Notes under the pieces: generated by a model
Seen by the model: the letters and a program-made list of their open reading frames with translations, nothing else
Told to the model about the DNA's origin: nothing
The model's database searches: none
NCBI GenBank assembly: GCA_050011315.1
Contig: JBEKJI010000011.1
Coordinates: forward strand, 1 to 64,000
DNA: 64,000 nucleotides
Origin: Fen-549 sp050011315
GTDB taxonomy: Bacteria; Actinomycetota; Thermoleophilia; Gaiellales; Gaiellaceae
Direction: 5' to 3'
Shown here: positions 1 through 7,730 of the stretch, piece by piece
How the letters are laid out: the number at the start of each line of letters is the position of its first letter
Numbering within the stretch: the first letter of the stretch is position 1
Made by a program: the position numbers and the translations under genes

Positions 1-214
1 CGGTGGAGCTTGGCCCTTTGTGGCTTGCACGTCGCTTGAGACTTCTGTTTTTCGCTCATGCGGGAACCGTTCGCCGCCAAAGTGTGGGTCCCTGCTCATT
101 CTGAGGCGACTTCCAGACACCGTTTGGCGTCAAGGGGATTTCGTGCCAGAAGTGCGACAGTTTCCCCACAGCGGCGAGCGCCATGAGCGGTGAGACCAAC
201 CCGGTTGTAGCCGC
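1..214. other. Left-edge stretch, no gene recognised
   Basis: I see no convincing reading frame, tRNA or terminator in this stretch. It lies beyond the 3' end of the leftward ABC permease gene. Short open frames run in from the left edge, but none resembles a known protein end. Confidence 0.5.
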
Positions 215-1030
215 TCAGACCTGGCGGTTGAAGGAGAAGATGGCGCCGATCAGCAAGGCGGCGCCGAGGACGCCGACCAGCGCGACATCCTCGAGCGTCG
301 TGGTCGTGTGCCCGAACACGATCACCCCGATGATGGGATGGCTCGAGCCGAGCGGCAGCCGGGGCACCTCGCCGGCGAGGAAGATACGGCGGATCGCATC
401 GACGCCGTAGGTGAGCGGGTTGAGCTTGGAGACGATCTCCATCCAGCGCGGGACGTTGTTCACCGGGAAGAAGACGCCGGCGAGAAATGTCAGCGGGAAC
501 ACCACCATCTGAACCAGTAGCTGGAAGCTCTGCTGCGAGCGCATCCGCGAGCCGATCAGGAGGCCGAACCCCGCCAGCGAGAGCGAGAGGACGAACACGA
601 TCGGGATCAGCTTGAGAACGATCTCGAGCGTTACGGGGACGCCGAAGAACGGTGCGAGTGCGAGCATGACCAGGCTCTGGAAGAGCGCGATCACGGCGGC
701 GCCCAGCGCCTTGCCTAGCACGACCCCCGAGCGGTTGAGCGGCGAGACCAGCACCTCCTTGAGGAAGCCGATCTCCCGATCCCAGACAACCGAGAGCCCC
801 GAGAAGATCGCGTTGATCGAGACCGACATGGCGACGATCCCCGGATACATGAACTTGACGAAGTCGACGCCCGCCGCGAGGGCGCCGATCTGCCGCTTGA
901 GCCCCTCGCTGAAGACGATCATGAAGATGATCGGCATCAGCAGCGACGAGGCGATACGCGTCCGCTCGCGGGCAAAGCGAAGCAGTTCGCGGTAGGCGAT
1001 CACCCAGATGCCACGAACGGTGCCGGACAT
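215..1030 (-). CDS. ABC-2 type exporter permease (DrrB-like)
   Basis: This 271-residue integral membrane protein is the permease half of an ABC-2 exporter of the daunorubicin/multidrug type. Six hydrophobic segments are visible, after a short cytoplasmic N-terminus ending in a YRELLRFARERTR stretch. The ABC-2 signature region PLTFLAGVFFPVNNVPRW is followed by NPLTYGVDAIR, both typical of DrrB-like permeases. Its ATG shares a base with the TGA of the upstream ATPase gene (TGATG), so the two are translationally coupled and should form one complex in the plasma membrane. The substrate cannot be read from the sequence. The length is normal for the family. Confidence 0.9.
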   Translation of the reverse strand: MSGTVRGIWVIAYRELLRFARERTRIASSLLMPIIFMIVFSEGLKRQIGALAAGVDFVKFMYPGIVAMSVSINAIFSGLSVVWDREIGFLKEVLVSPLNRSGVVLGKALGAAVIALFQSLVMLALAPFFGVPVTLEIVLKLIPIVFVLSLSLAGFGLLIGSRMRSQQSFQLLVQMVVFPLTFLAGVFFPVNNVPRWMEIVSKLNPLTYGVDAIRRIFLAGEVPRLPLGSSHPIIGVIVFGHTTTTLEDVALVGVLGAALLIGAIFSFNRQV

Positions 1031-2085
1031 CAGTGAATCTGAGCCTTCATCCCGGGCGTGCTGACGAAGCGGCGAAGCTTCTCGTTGTTGTCGGCGCGAT
1101 CGTCGCGAATCGAGTGGCCGGTCAGAGCGAGGAAGACGTCATCGAGCGTGGGCCGGCTAACCCCGGCAGCCAGAACTCTGAGCGGAAAGGTTCTCATCAA
1201 CTCGGGTAGGAACTCTTCGGCGCGCGGCACACTGAAGGAGACGGTGTCGTCCTCGACCGATCCGGTCAGCCCGTAGCGGTTGGAGATCTCCTCGAGCGCG
1301 GCCGCGCCGTTGTCGGTCCTGAGCGTTACGAGATCGCCGCCGAGCGAGTTCTTGAGCACGTCGGGGCGGTCGAGCGCGACGATCTCACCCTGGTCGATGA
1401 TCGCGATCCGGTCGCAGTTCTCGGCCTCGTCCATGTAATGCGTGGTGAGGAAGATCGTCAACCCTTCGCGCCGGCGCAGATCGAGCACGTACCTCCAGAT
1501 CCGGTGGCGCGTCTGGGGATCGAGGCCGAGAGTAGGCTCGTCGAGAAAGAGAATGTGCGGATGGTGAAGCAGACCGCGGGCGATCTCGAGCCGGCGCTTC
1601 ATCCCACCCGAGTACTCGCGCACCGAGGAGTTGCGGCGATCCCATAGCTCCATCAGCGTCAGCAGCTCGCGAATGCGTTTATCGCGGGTGCGCCTGGGTA
1701 CGCCGTAGGCGTAGGCATGGAAACGGAGGTTCTGAATCGCGGTCAGGTACTCGTCGAGAGTCGGGTCCTGAAACACGAGCCCGATCGAGCGGCGGACCTC
1801 GGCGCGCCTACCCACGACATCGTGCCCGGCGACGCTCGCCTGTCCAGCTGAAGGCTTGAGCAGGGTGCAAAGCATGCTGATGGTGGTCGTCTTACCGGCG
1901 CCGTTGGGACCGAGGAAACCGAACACCTCACCCTCCTCCACGGCGAAGGAGACATCCTTGACGGCTTTCGTGCGACCAAAGTTGCGGGCGAGCCGGGTCG
2001 CGACGATGACCGGTCCGCCGGCACGGGAAGCGTCTTTCTCCCGCATCGGGTCGCTTCTCTGCTCGTTTACCGCCTCTTTTGTCAT
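1030..2085 (-). CDS. ABC transporter ATPase subunit (DrrA-like)
   Basis: This is the nucleotide-binding subunit that powers the adjacent ABC-2 permease. Walker A (GPNGAGKTT), the signature motif (YSGGMKRRLEIARG), Walker B (ILFLDEPTLGLD) and the H-loop histidine (FLTTHYMDEAE) are all present, followed by the C-terminal DrrA extension of about 90 residues. The reading frame stays open further upstream to 2211, but that part is low-complexity and would overlap the divergent propeller gene. I chose the ATG at 2085, preceded by GAGAGAA, giving 351 residues; an ATG at 2046 is another option. Transport is probably of a hydrophobic drug, lipid or pigment, which is inference from family only. Confidence 0.9.
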   Translation of the reverse strand: MTKEAVNEQRSDPMREKDASRAGGPVIVATRLARNFGRTKAVKDVSFAVEEGEVFGFLGPNGAGKTTTISMLCTLLKPSAGQASVAGHDVVGRRAEVRRSIGLVFQDPTLDEYLTAIQNLRFHAYAYGVPRRTRDKRIRELLTLMELWDRRNSSVREYSGGMKRRLEIARGLLHHPHILFLDEPTLGLDPQTRHRIWRYVLDLRRREGLTIFLTTHYMDEAENCDRIAIIDQGEIVALDRPDVLKNSLGGDLVTLRTDNGAAALEEISNRYGLTGSVEDDTVSFSVPRAEEFLPELMRTFPLRVLAAGVSRPTLDDVFLALTGHSIRDDRADNNEKLRRFVSTPGMKAQIH

Positions 2086-2216
2086 CTCGGTTCTCTCGCG
2101 TCTACTTCCATCCGGCGGTACGCTACCGTCTCCTGCGGCCGCTCCTTCCCGTCGTCCGCAAACCAAGAATCGAATCCTCCTGGCCACAACCAGACCACTC
2201 GAACGCCCCACTGCGA

Positions 2217-3575
2217 ATGTCCGGTAGCTCGATACCTCGTCGCTCGTCCCGTGTACTGGCTCGTTCGGTCATCGCCATTATCGCGGTCGCCGCTCTCGGC
2301 AGCGCTGGAGTCGCCGCCACGGTTCTCGACAATCCGAAGCCGATCGAGAAGCAGGGTAACCCCGTGGTCGAGTTCCAGCGCTCGAAGTCCCCGGCCGAGC
2401 TCGAGAAGAAATACCTCGCCAGCCGCGCCCGTTCGGTCTCCTGGCCGCTGTGGGGACTCGGCCCCACGCGCAACCGCGTCGTTCCCGGCCACGAGCAGCT
2501 GCGGCCGCCGTTCCGTGTCAACTACATCGTGCACGGCAGGGCGATGATCGAGTTCCCGCCCGTGGTCGCCTACGACCGGCTCTATTTCGGGACTCATGCG
2601 GGAACCGTGATTGCGGCGCGGGTGAACGACGGGCATGTCACCTGGACGCGCAATCTCGGCTACTGTATCGCGGCCTCGCCGGCCGTCGGCGGCAACGTCC
2701 TCTACGTGACCTCGATGGGGCCGGCGCCCTGCCAACACTGGCCGGAGATGAAAGGCAAGCTGTTCGCGCTCGATGCCCGTACCGGGCACACGCTCTGGAA
2801 GCTCGATACGGGCCTGATCGAGAGCTCTCCGCTCCTGGTCGGAGAGACGCTCTACTTCGCCTCTTACGACAGCAGCAACAGCTCGACCGTCTGGGCTCTG
2901 AACATTCACACCCATAAGCCGCGCTGGCTCTACACGGTGCCTTCCAAGGTCACCTCGTCGCCGGCACTGCTGGGTCAGCACCTCTACATCGGCGACTATT
3001 CGACAACTCTGTATGCGTTAAACGCGAAAAGCGGCGAGCTCATCTTCGCCTCAACGCCGCCGGGTAACTACCAGGGTCACCACGGTTTCTACGGAACGCC
3101 TTCGATCGCTTACGACCGGGTCTACATAGGCGGGCTCGACGGACGCGTCTACGCCTTCGGCGCCCGCACCGGCGTCCTGCGCTGGGCGACGGCGACCGGC
3201 AGCTACGTCTACAGCTCGCCGGCGATCTGGCATGGGCTGGTGTTCGCCGGGTCCTGCAAGAACCACCGCTTCTTCGCCTTCAACGCGGCCACCGGTCGTA
3301 TCGTCTGGTCGTTCGAGGCCAACGGCCGGATCCTCGGCTCTCCGACCGTGCTCGCGGGGGCCGTCTACTTCTCAACAACTTCGAACCGCACGTACGCTCT
3401 CGATGCCGGAACCGGCGCCGAGCTCTGGCAGTTCCCCGACGGCCAGTTCAGCCCGATCGTCGTGACCGGAGAGCGAGTGCTCCTGACCGGCAAGGGCCGC
3501 GTTTACGGGCTCGAGCGCTGGCGGCCGGCGGCGCAGATAATCGCACGCGTAGCAGTCGCAGTTCAGGGCTCTTAG
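2217..3575 (+). CDS. Membrane-anchored PQQ-like beta-propeller protein
   Basis: This 452-residue protein begins with a basic stretch and one hydrophobic segment (VLARSVIAIIAVAALG), so it is exported or tethered outside the membrane. The rest consists of repeated propeller blades with the PQQ-repeat hallmark, an aromatic-rich GxxYALDAxTGxxLW pattern (for example LFALDARTGHTLW, VYAFGARTGVLRW, TYALDAGTGAELWQF). Such folds often act as scaffolds or, with a cofactor, as dehydrogenases. I see no catalytic motif, so an enzyme activity is not claimed. The ATG at 2217 fits the start of the signal segment and is divergent from the ABC genes. Its TAG stop overlaps the first base of an inverted-repeat element, so its original end may have been replaced. 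Confidence 0.8.
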   Translation: MSGSSIPRRSSRVLARSVIAIIAVAALGSAGVAATVLDNPKPIEKQGNPVVEFQRSKSPAELEKKYLASRARSVSWPLWGLGPTRNRVVPGHEQLRPPFRVNYIVHGRAMIEFPPVVAYDRLYFGTHAGTVIAARVNDGHVTWTRNLGYCIAASPAVGGNVLYVTSMGPAPCQHWPEMKGKLFALDARTGHTLWKLDTGLIESSPLLVGETLYFASYDSSNSSTVWALNIHTHKPRWLYTVPSKVTSSPALLGQHLYIGDYSTTLYALNAKSGELIFASTPPGNYQGHHGFYGTPSIAYDRVYIGGLDGRVYAFGARTGVLRWATATGSYVYSSPAIWHGLVFAGSCKNHRFFAFNAATGRIVWSFEANGRILGSPTVLAGAVYFSTTSNRTYALDAGTGAELWQFPDGQFSPIVVTGERVLLTGKGRVYGLERWRPAAQIIARVAVAVQGS

Positions 3576-3735
3576 AGCCTATCCCGCTAGGAACGTGCGG
3601 CCGAGGTGGTCGAGGCGTGGATGCCGGGGGTCGCACGGGCCGCGAAGGTGCACTGGTAGTGCGTCAAGCAGTCCGGGTGGCCCCTGGCGCCGCGAAACGG
3701 CCGCATCGGTCGTGCGGGTCTAGCGGGATAGGCTC
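3575..3735. repeat. 161-bp element bounded by 16-bp terminal inverted repeats (MITE-like)
   Basis: GAGCCTATCCCGCTAG at 3575-3590 is matched by its exact reverse complement at 3720-3735. The complementarity continues imperfectly for about 13 more bases inward (roughly 7 of 13 positions pair). The interior has no reading frame. Size, terminal repeats and lack of coding capacity fit a non-autonomous transposable element or IS remnant. No clear target-site duplication is visible (CTTA on the left, CATG on the right). A structured terminator region is an alternative, although an arm separation of 129 bases is unusual for that. Confidence 0.6.
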
Positions 3736-3771
3736 CATGTAGGCGCGGCCGCGAGCTCTACTAGGAGCTCT

Positions 3772-4896
3772 CTAGGACGGGCTCAACGTCTCGCTGTAGT
3801 CGCCGGGGAGCGGAATGGTCGCGCCCCAGACCCCGACCTCGTCGGCGATCGCCTGGGCCAGCTCGCTCAGGGGGATGACATTGTCCGCCAGCCTCGCCTC
3901 GACCACGGCGCGCGGGGTTCCAAAGGCGATGGCGCTCGTTTCGGCTTCGACTAGAACACGGCCACCGCGCTCCTTGACTTCACGGGCGCCGTCGACGCCG
4001 TCCTTCCCCATCCCGCTCACGACCACCAGAACCAGGCGATCTCCGAAGATGCGGGCGGCGTCCGAGACGGTCAGGTCGGCGCGGGGTCGCAGCCCGTCGA
4101 TCGGATCCTCGGCCGAGACGAGCAGCTTGGCGTCACCGGCGAGGCGGAGGTGGCTTCCGCCCGGAGCGAAGTAGACCGAGCTGGGGTTGAGTTGCTCGCC
4201 GCCGAGAGCCTCTCTCACCTCGGGCACCGAGTAGTGGTCGAGACGGTCGGCGAGAGCGCTCGTGAATCCCTCGGGGAGCTGCTGGACTACGACCGTGCCG
4301 ATTCCGAGCAGCGGAGGAAGAGCGGGAATGAGATGCGAGAGCGACCAGCAGCCGCCGAGCGAGCCGACGATGACCACCGCACCGGGGCCATCGCGAGACG
4401 GGTCGCGACGCCCGGGCGAGGGGGCGCGCACGACATCCGGACTGTGCAAAGCTCGCTCCGAGCTCAGCTCGATCGCTCGCTGCCGGGCGATGCTCAGATC
4501 GGAGGCCACGCGGATGCGAACGATCAGCTCGCTCACGAACACCTGAACGGTGTCGCAGGCCAGCGGCCGCTCGACGAAATCGAGCGCGCCCTCAATCAGC
4601 GCGTCCGCGATCTTGTAGTGATCGGCGCGGAATTGACCTCCGAGCAGGATCACCGGAACATCGAGCCCCGCCTCGCGCAATCCGCGCATCAGCACGACAC
4701 CGTCCATCTGCTCGGCAACGAGGTCGAAAAGCAGAGCGTCGGGGTTGGTGCGCCGGCAAAGCTCGATCGCCGTTTCCGCCGACTCGGCCGTCCCGGTCAC
4801 CTCGATGCCGCGCACCAACAGCGCCTCGCCGAGCAGCCTGCGCATGAAGGGCGCGTGGTCGGCTACGGCAACCCGAAGGGGAGTCAGCTTCTGCAT
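3772..4896 (-). CDS. CheB-like protein, probably catalytically degenerate
   Basis: This 374-residue protein has the CheB layout: an N-terminal receiver domain (about 7-128), a linker, and a methylesterase domain (about 172-365). CheB removes methyl groups from chemoreceptor glutamates using a Ser-His-Asp triad. The serine (GSLGG, Ser179) and aspartate (SGMGKDG, Asp299) are present, but the histidine of the usual QHMPPGFT motif is glutamine here (VVQQLPEGFT, Gln206, codon CAG). The receiver keeps Asp58 and Asp13, but the usual lysine before proline is Arg110 and the switch Thr/Ser is glycine. I infer a non-hydrolytic, perhaps scaffolding or sensing, descendant of CheB. It follows a 92-residue gene by 33 bp. 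Confidence 0.8.
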   Translation of the reverse strand: MQKLTPLRVAVADHAPFMRRLLGEALLVRGIEVTGTAESAETAIELCRRTNPDALLFDLVAEQMDGVVLMRGLREAGLDVPVILLGGQFRADHYKIADALIEGALDFVERPLACDTVQVFVSELIVRIRVASDLSIARQRAIELSSERALHSPDVVRAPSPGRRDPSRDGPGAVVIVGSLGGCWSLSHLIPALPPLLGIGTVVVQQLPEGFTSALADRLDHYSVPEVREALGGEQLNPSSVYFAPGGSHLRLAGDAKLLVSAEDPIDGLRPRADLTVSDAARIFGDRLVLVVVSGMGKDGVDGAREVKERGGRVLVEAETSAIAFGTPRAVVEARLADNVIPLSELAQAIADEVGVWGATIPLPGDYSETLSPS

Positions 4897-4929
4897 CGGT
4901 GCTCGAAACGTCGGCCGCGGCGCCTCTCG

Positions 4930-5208
4930 TCAGGAGATGGAGACTCGCGGTAACAGCAGCTTACTTCCACAGACAAGCTGAAGAAGCAACGAGGAGTCAA
5001 TCTCGCGCCCGCGTCCCCCCTGCGAGAGGTTTGCACGCGGACCGCCGTCGGTTCCGATGCCAAGCGATATTCGCACGCCGCGCGCATCGAGCTCGCAGAG
5101 CCGCGCCGCCGCACGGTCGAGCGCGTCGAGTAGCTCGGCCGGCGGCTCGTGCGGCCACTGATCCGGCTCAAAGAGTCGGCTCCGGTCGCATTCTCTGGGA
5201 TCGCTCAT
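4930..5208 (-). CDS. Small hypothetical protein upstream of the CheB-like gene
   Basis: I do not recognise this 92-residue protein. It starts at an ATG with a good Shine-Dalgarno (GAGGTG, 8-base spacing) and ends 33 bp before the CheB-like gene on the same strand, so it is likely the first gene of that operon. It has an amphipathic helix rich in Ala, Leu and Arg (ELLDALDRAAARLCELDARG) followed by a short beta-like segment (VRISLGIGTDG). There is no signal peptide or membrane segment. The signalling context suggests a regulatory partner, which is inference only. Confidence 0.55.
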   Translation of the reverse strand: MSDPRECDRSRLFEPDQWPHEPPAELLDALDRAAARLCELDARGVRISLGIGTDGGPRANLSQGGRGREIDSSLLLQLVCGSKLLLPRVSIS

Positions 5209-5326
5209 CTTCCAATCACCTCGCTACTGATCTTTGTTATCGGTCGCCATGCCCACGCTTTTTAGGGGAGTCCCAATTCCTCTAAGAAACAGGGGATCGA
5301 CGAGGAGGCGGGAGCGCCGAGAGGCG

Positions 5327-6586
5327 CTACGCGGCCTGCTTGACCTTGCGCTCGCGGTCGGAGACCGGAACCGCACGGTCGTAACCGTTTCGTATCTCCT
5401 CGACCGTCTCCATCGCATCGAAAAAGCAATCGAGCACGTCGGGGTCGAAGTGGGTGCCCCGCTGCGCCCGCATCATCTCGATCGCCTGCTCGACCCCGAA
5501 GGCGGGCCGGTAGATGCGGTCGGTCGTGAGAGCGTCGAAGACATCGGCGACGGCAGCGATTCTCCCCTCGAGAGGGATTTCGTCGCCGGCGATGCCACGC
5601 GGGTAGCCGGTGCCGTCGAAGCGCTCGTGATGCGTCCAGGCCAGGACCGCGGCCAGAGTCAGTAGCTTCGCCGCCGAGCCCGAGAGAATCCGGTAGCCGA
5701 TCACGGTGTGCTGCTGCATGGTCTCGCGCTCTTCGGGGGTCAGAGTCGCGGGCTTGAGCAGGATGTTGTCGGGGATGCCGATCTTGCCCACGTCGTGCAT
5801 TGGGCTTGCGATACGCATCAGCTCGACCCGTTCGCGACTGAAACCGAAGCGCTCGGCGATCAGAGCGCAGTAGCTACTCATGCGCTCGAGGTGCCGCCCG
5901 GTCTCGAGATCTCGTAGCTCGGCCATGCTCGAGAGGCGGCGGACCGTCTCTTCCTGGTGCATACGCAGCTCCTGCTCGGAGCGCTGCAGCCGCGAGACGG
6001 CATCGCTCAACGCCGCCGTGCGGTTTTCGACCGCCTGCTCGAGCACCTCCTGGTGCTCCCGGTTCTCGATCTCGAGCCGGCGCCGGTGCAGGGCGTTGGT
6101 GATATGGATCATCAACTCGTTGGGGCTGAACGGCTTGGTCAGATAGCCGTGGGCGCCGAGCTGGATCGCGCTCTCGGCCAGACTGGGGTCGTCGGCGCCT
6201 GTGACCATCAGGGCCGCCACATCCGGGTGGCTCACGAGCGCGGATCGGATCAGGTCCAGCCCGCTTTCCCCGGGCATGTTCACGTCGCAGAGCATGAGCT
6301 GGAAGCGCTTACCGTCGGCGTCGAGCGATTTCCGCGCCTCCCCGGCGTTGGCCGCCAGCTCGCACTCGAAGCCGTGACGCTCGAGAATGCGCTTGATCAG
6401 CTGCTGAGCCTGCGGCTCATCGTCGACGATGAGGACGCATCCCTTTTCGGCCGGCGTCTGAGCTTCCCCCCCGTTCGCCTCGACTGTTACCAGAGACAAC
6501 GACCGATGCGCCGCTCCACTCTTCTTATCGAGCATCGACCGAATCACGCCGTCGGGCCCAGCTCCACCTAATCCCTGCTCTCGCAT
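5327..6586 (-). CDS. Response regulator with HD-GYP output domain (RpfG-like)
   Basis: The protein has an N-terminal receiver domain with the acidic pair in LIVDDEP, the phosphoacceptor Asp in LMLCDVNMPG and Lys in YLTKPFSP. A coiled coil of about 60 residues follows (heptads around LEQAVENRTAALSDAVSRL), then an HD-GYP domain with the HD pair in MHDVGKIGIPD and the GYP-type motif HHERFDGTGYP. HD-GYP domains hydrolyse cyclic di-GMP, so this should be a cytoplasmic phosphorylation-controlled phosphodiesterase. The metal and GYP residues look intact. The frame is open to 6772 without family similarity; I chose ATG 6586 (419 residues), with ATG 6535 as an alternative. It is divergent from the sigma factor gene. 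Confidence 0.88.
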   Translation of the reverse strand: MREQGLGGAGPDGVIRSMLDKKSGAAHRSLSLVTVEANGGEAQTPAEKGCVLIVDDEPQAQQLIKRILERHGFECELAANAGEARKSLDADGKRFQLMLCDVNMPGESGLDLIRSALVSHPDVAALMVTGADDPSLAESAIQLGAHGYLTKPFSPNELMIHITNALHRRRLEIENREHQEVLEQAVENRTAALSDAVSRLQRSEQELRMHQEETVRRLSSMAELRDLETGRHLERMSSYCALIAERFGFSRERVELMRIASPMHDVGKIGIPDNILLKPATLTPEERETMQQHTVIGYRILSGSAAKLLTLAAVLAWTHHERFDGTGYPRGIAGDEIPLEGRIAAVADVFDALTTDRIYRPAFGVEQAIEMMRAQRGTHFDPDVLDCFFDAMETVEEIRNGYDRAVPVSDRERKVKQAA

Positions 6587-6772
6587 ACCCCACGTGATCG
6601 GTAAGCGCGAAGGCGAATGAATGCGCCGCGACACAGCCTGCAGGACCGATTTGCGCCCACTCAGATACGCGAAAACGGGGAAAGCCGTAGGCCCGTTCCG
6701 GGAATCGTCAAACGGCCGCCGTAGGACGACAGTTAGAAGGCATCCCCCAACGCACTCGCGGAGGTCCCCCAA

Positions 6773-7585
6773 ATGAACATAGTCGCAAGCGGTCAGCGAC
6801 TCAGCGCCTCGGAAGCGGAGACCTTGTGGCGCGCCTGGACCACGAGGCGAGACAGCGCGGCACGTGACCGTCTGGTTCTCTCTTACTCGCCGATGGTCAC
6901 CTACCTAGCTTCCAGGAAAGTGCGTGAGCTCCCCTCCCACTGCGAGCTCGACGATCTCGCTTCGTGCGGGCTCGTGGCTCTACTCGAGTCGGTCGATCGC
7001 TTCGACCCAAAGAAGGGGGCGACGTTCGAGCAGTACACGTGGACACGCGTCTCCGGCGCCATCATGGACGAGTTGCGACGCCAGGACTGGGCTTCGCGCT
7101 CGGTACGTCATTTCGGTCGCCAGCTCGACAGCGCGCGCGAGAACTTCTTCATCACCCACGGCCGGACACCCTCGGAGACCGAGCTCGCCGAGTTCCTGCA
7201 GCTTCCGCTCCCGGATATGCGTAAGCAACTCGAGGAGCTCGATCGGGCCGACCTGTGCTCGCTCAACGCCCCTACCCGGGCCGGTGACGACGCCGAAACT
7301 CTCGAGATCGGCGATACGGTCGAGGCTCATCTCCCCGGTTGCGAGCCCGAGCTGGCCACCCTGGCTGGTGAGCGGGCGGCCGTCGTCCGCGAGGCGATCG
7401 CAGCCTTGTCGTCGCGCGAGCGCGCCGTGCTCAGGTTCGTTCACGTCGAGGAGCTTCAGGGAGCCGAGATCGGAACCCGGCTCGGTGTCAGCGAGTCGCG
7501 CGTATCCCAGATTCTCGCCGGCGCTCGGCAGAAGTTGCGCAGCCGGATCGAGGCCTACGACGTGGGCGACACGGTGGCGGCTTGA
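6773..7585 (+). CDS. RNA polymerase sigma factor, FliA/WhiG type
   Basis: This 270-residue protein is a group 3 sigma factor of the flagellar/sporulation branch. Region 2 is seen in LVLSYSPMVTYLASRK and DLASCGLVALLESVDRFDPKKGATFEQYTWTRV (written here in part), followed by the branch-typical GAIMDELRRQDWASRSVR. Region 3 (HGRTPSETELAEFL) and a region 4 helix-turn-helix (VEELQGAEIGTRLGVSESRVSQ) follow. GGAGG lies 8 bases before the ATG. In relatives it transcribes flagellar, chemotaxis or spore genes. No flagellar structural gene is in the window, but the neighbouring HD-GYP and CheB-like genes suggest a motility or development circuit. No anti-sigma gene is visible. Confidence 0.9.
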   Translation: MNIVASGQRLSASEAETLWRAWTTRRDSAARDRLVLSYSPMVTYLASRKVRELPSHCELDDLASCGLVALLESVDRFDPKKGATFEQYTWTRVSGAIMDELRRQDWASRSVRHFGRQLDSARENFFITHGRTPSETELAEFLQLPLPDMRKQLEELDRADLCSLNAPTRAGDDAETLEIGDTVEAHLPGCEPELATLAGERAAVVREAIAALSSRERAVLRFVHVEELQGAEIGTRLGVSESRVSQILAGARQKLRSRIEAYDVGDTVAA

Positions 7586-7730
7586 CCTCCGCCGGGCGCG
7601 ACTGAGCTTTCGCTCGAGAACCGAATCGAAGCGACTTCCGCGAGCTGCTCCGATTCGAGCTCTCCTAGCTCCGTGTTACGAAGTCGCGCCGCGGCGTTCA
7701 TAATCGCAGTGCGGCCGACTGGAGCGACGC

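Noticed and set aside
5262..5285. Possible DosR-like box (AGTCCCAA half-site)
   Set aside because: Only one half matches the known palindrome; the other half is T-rich.
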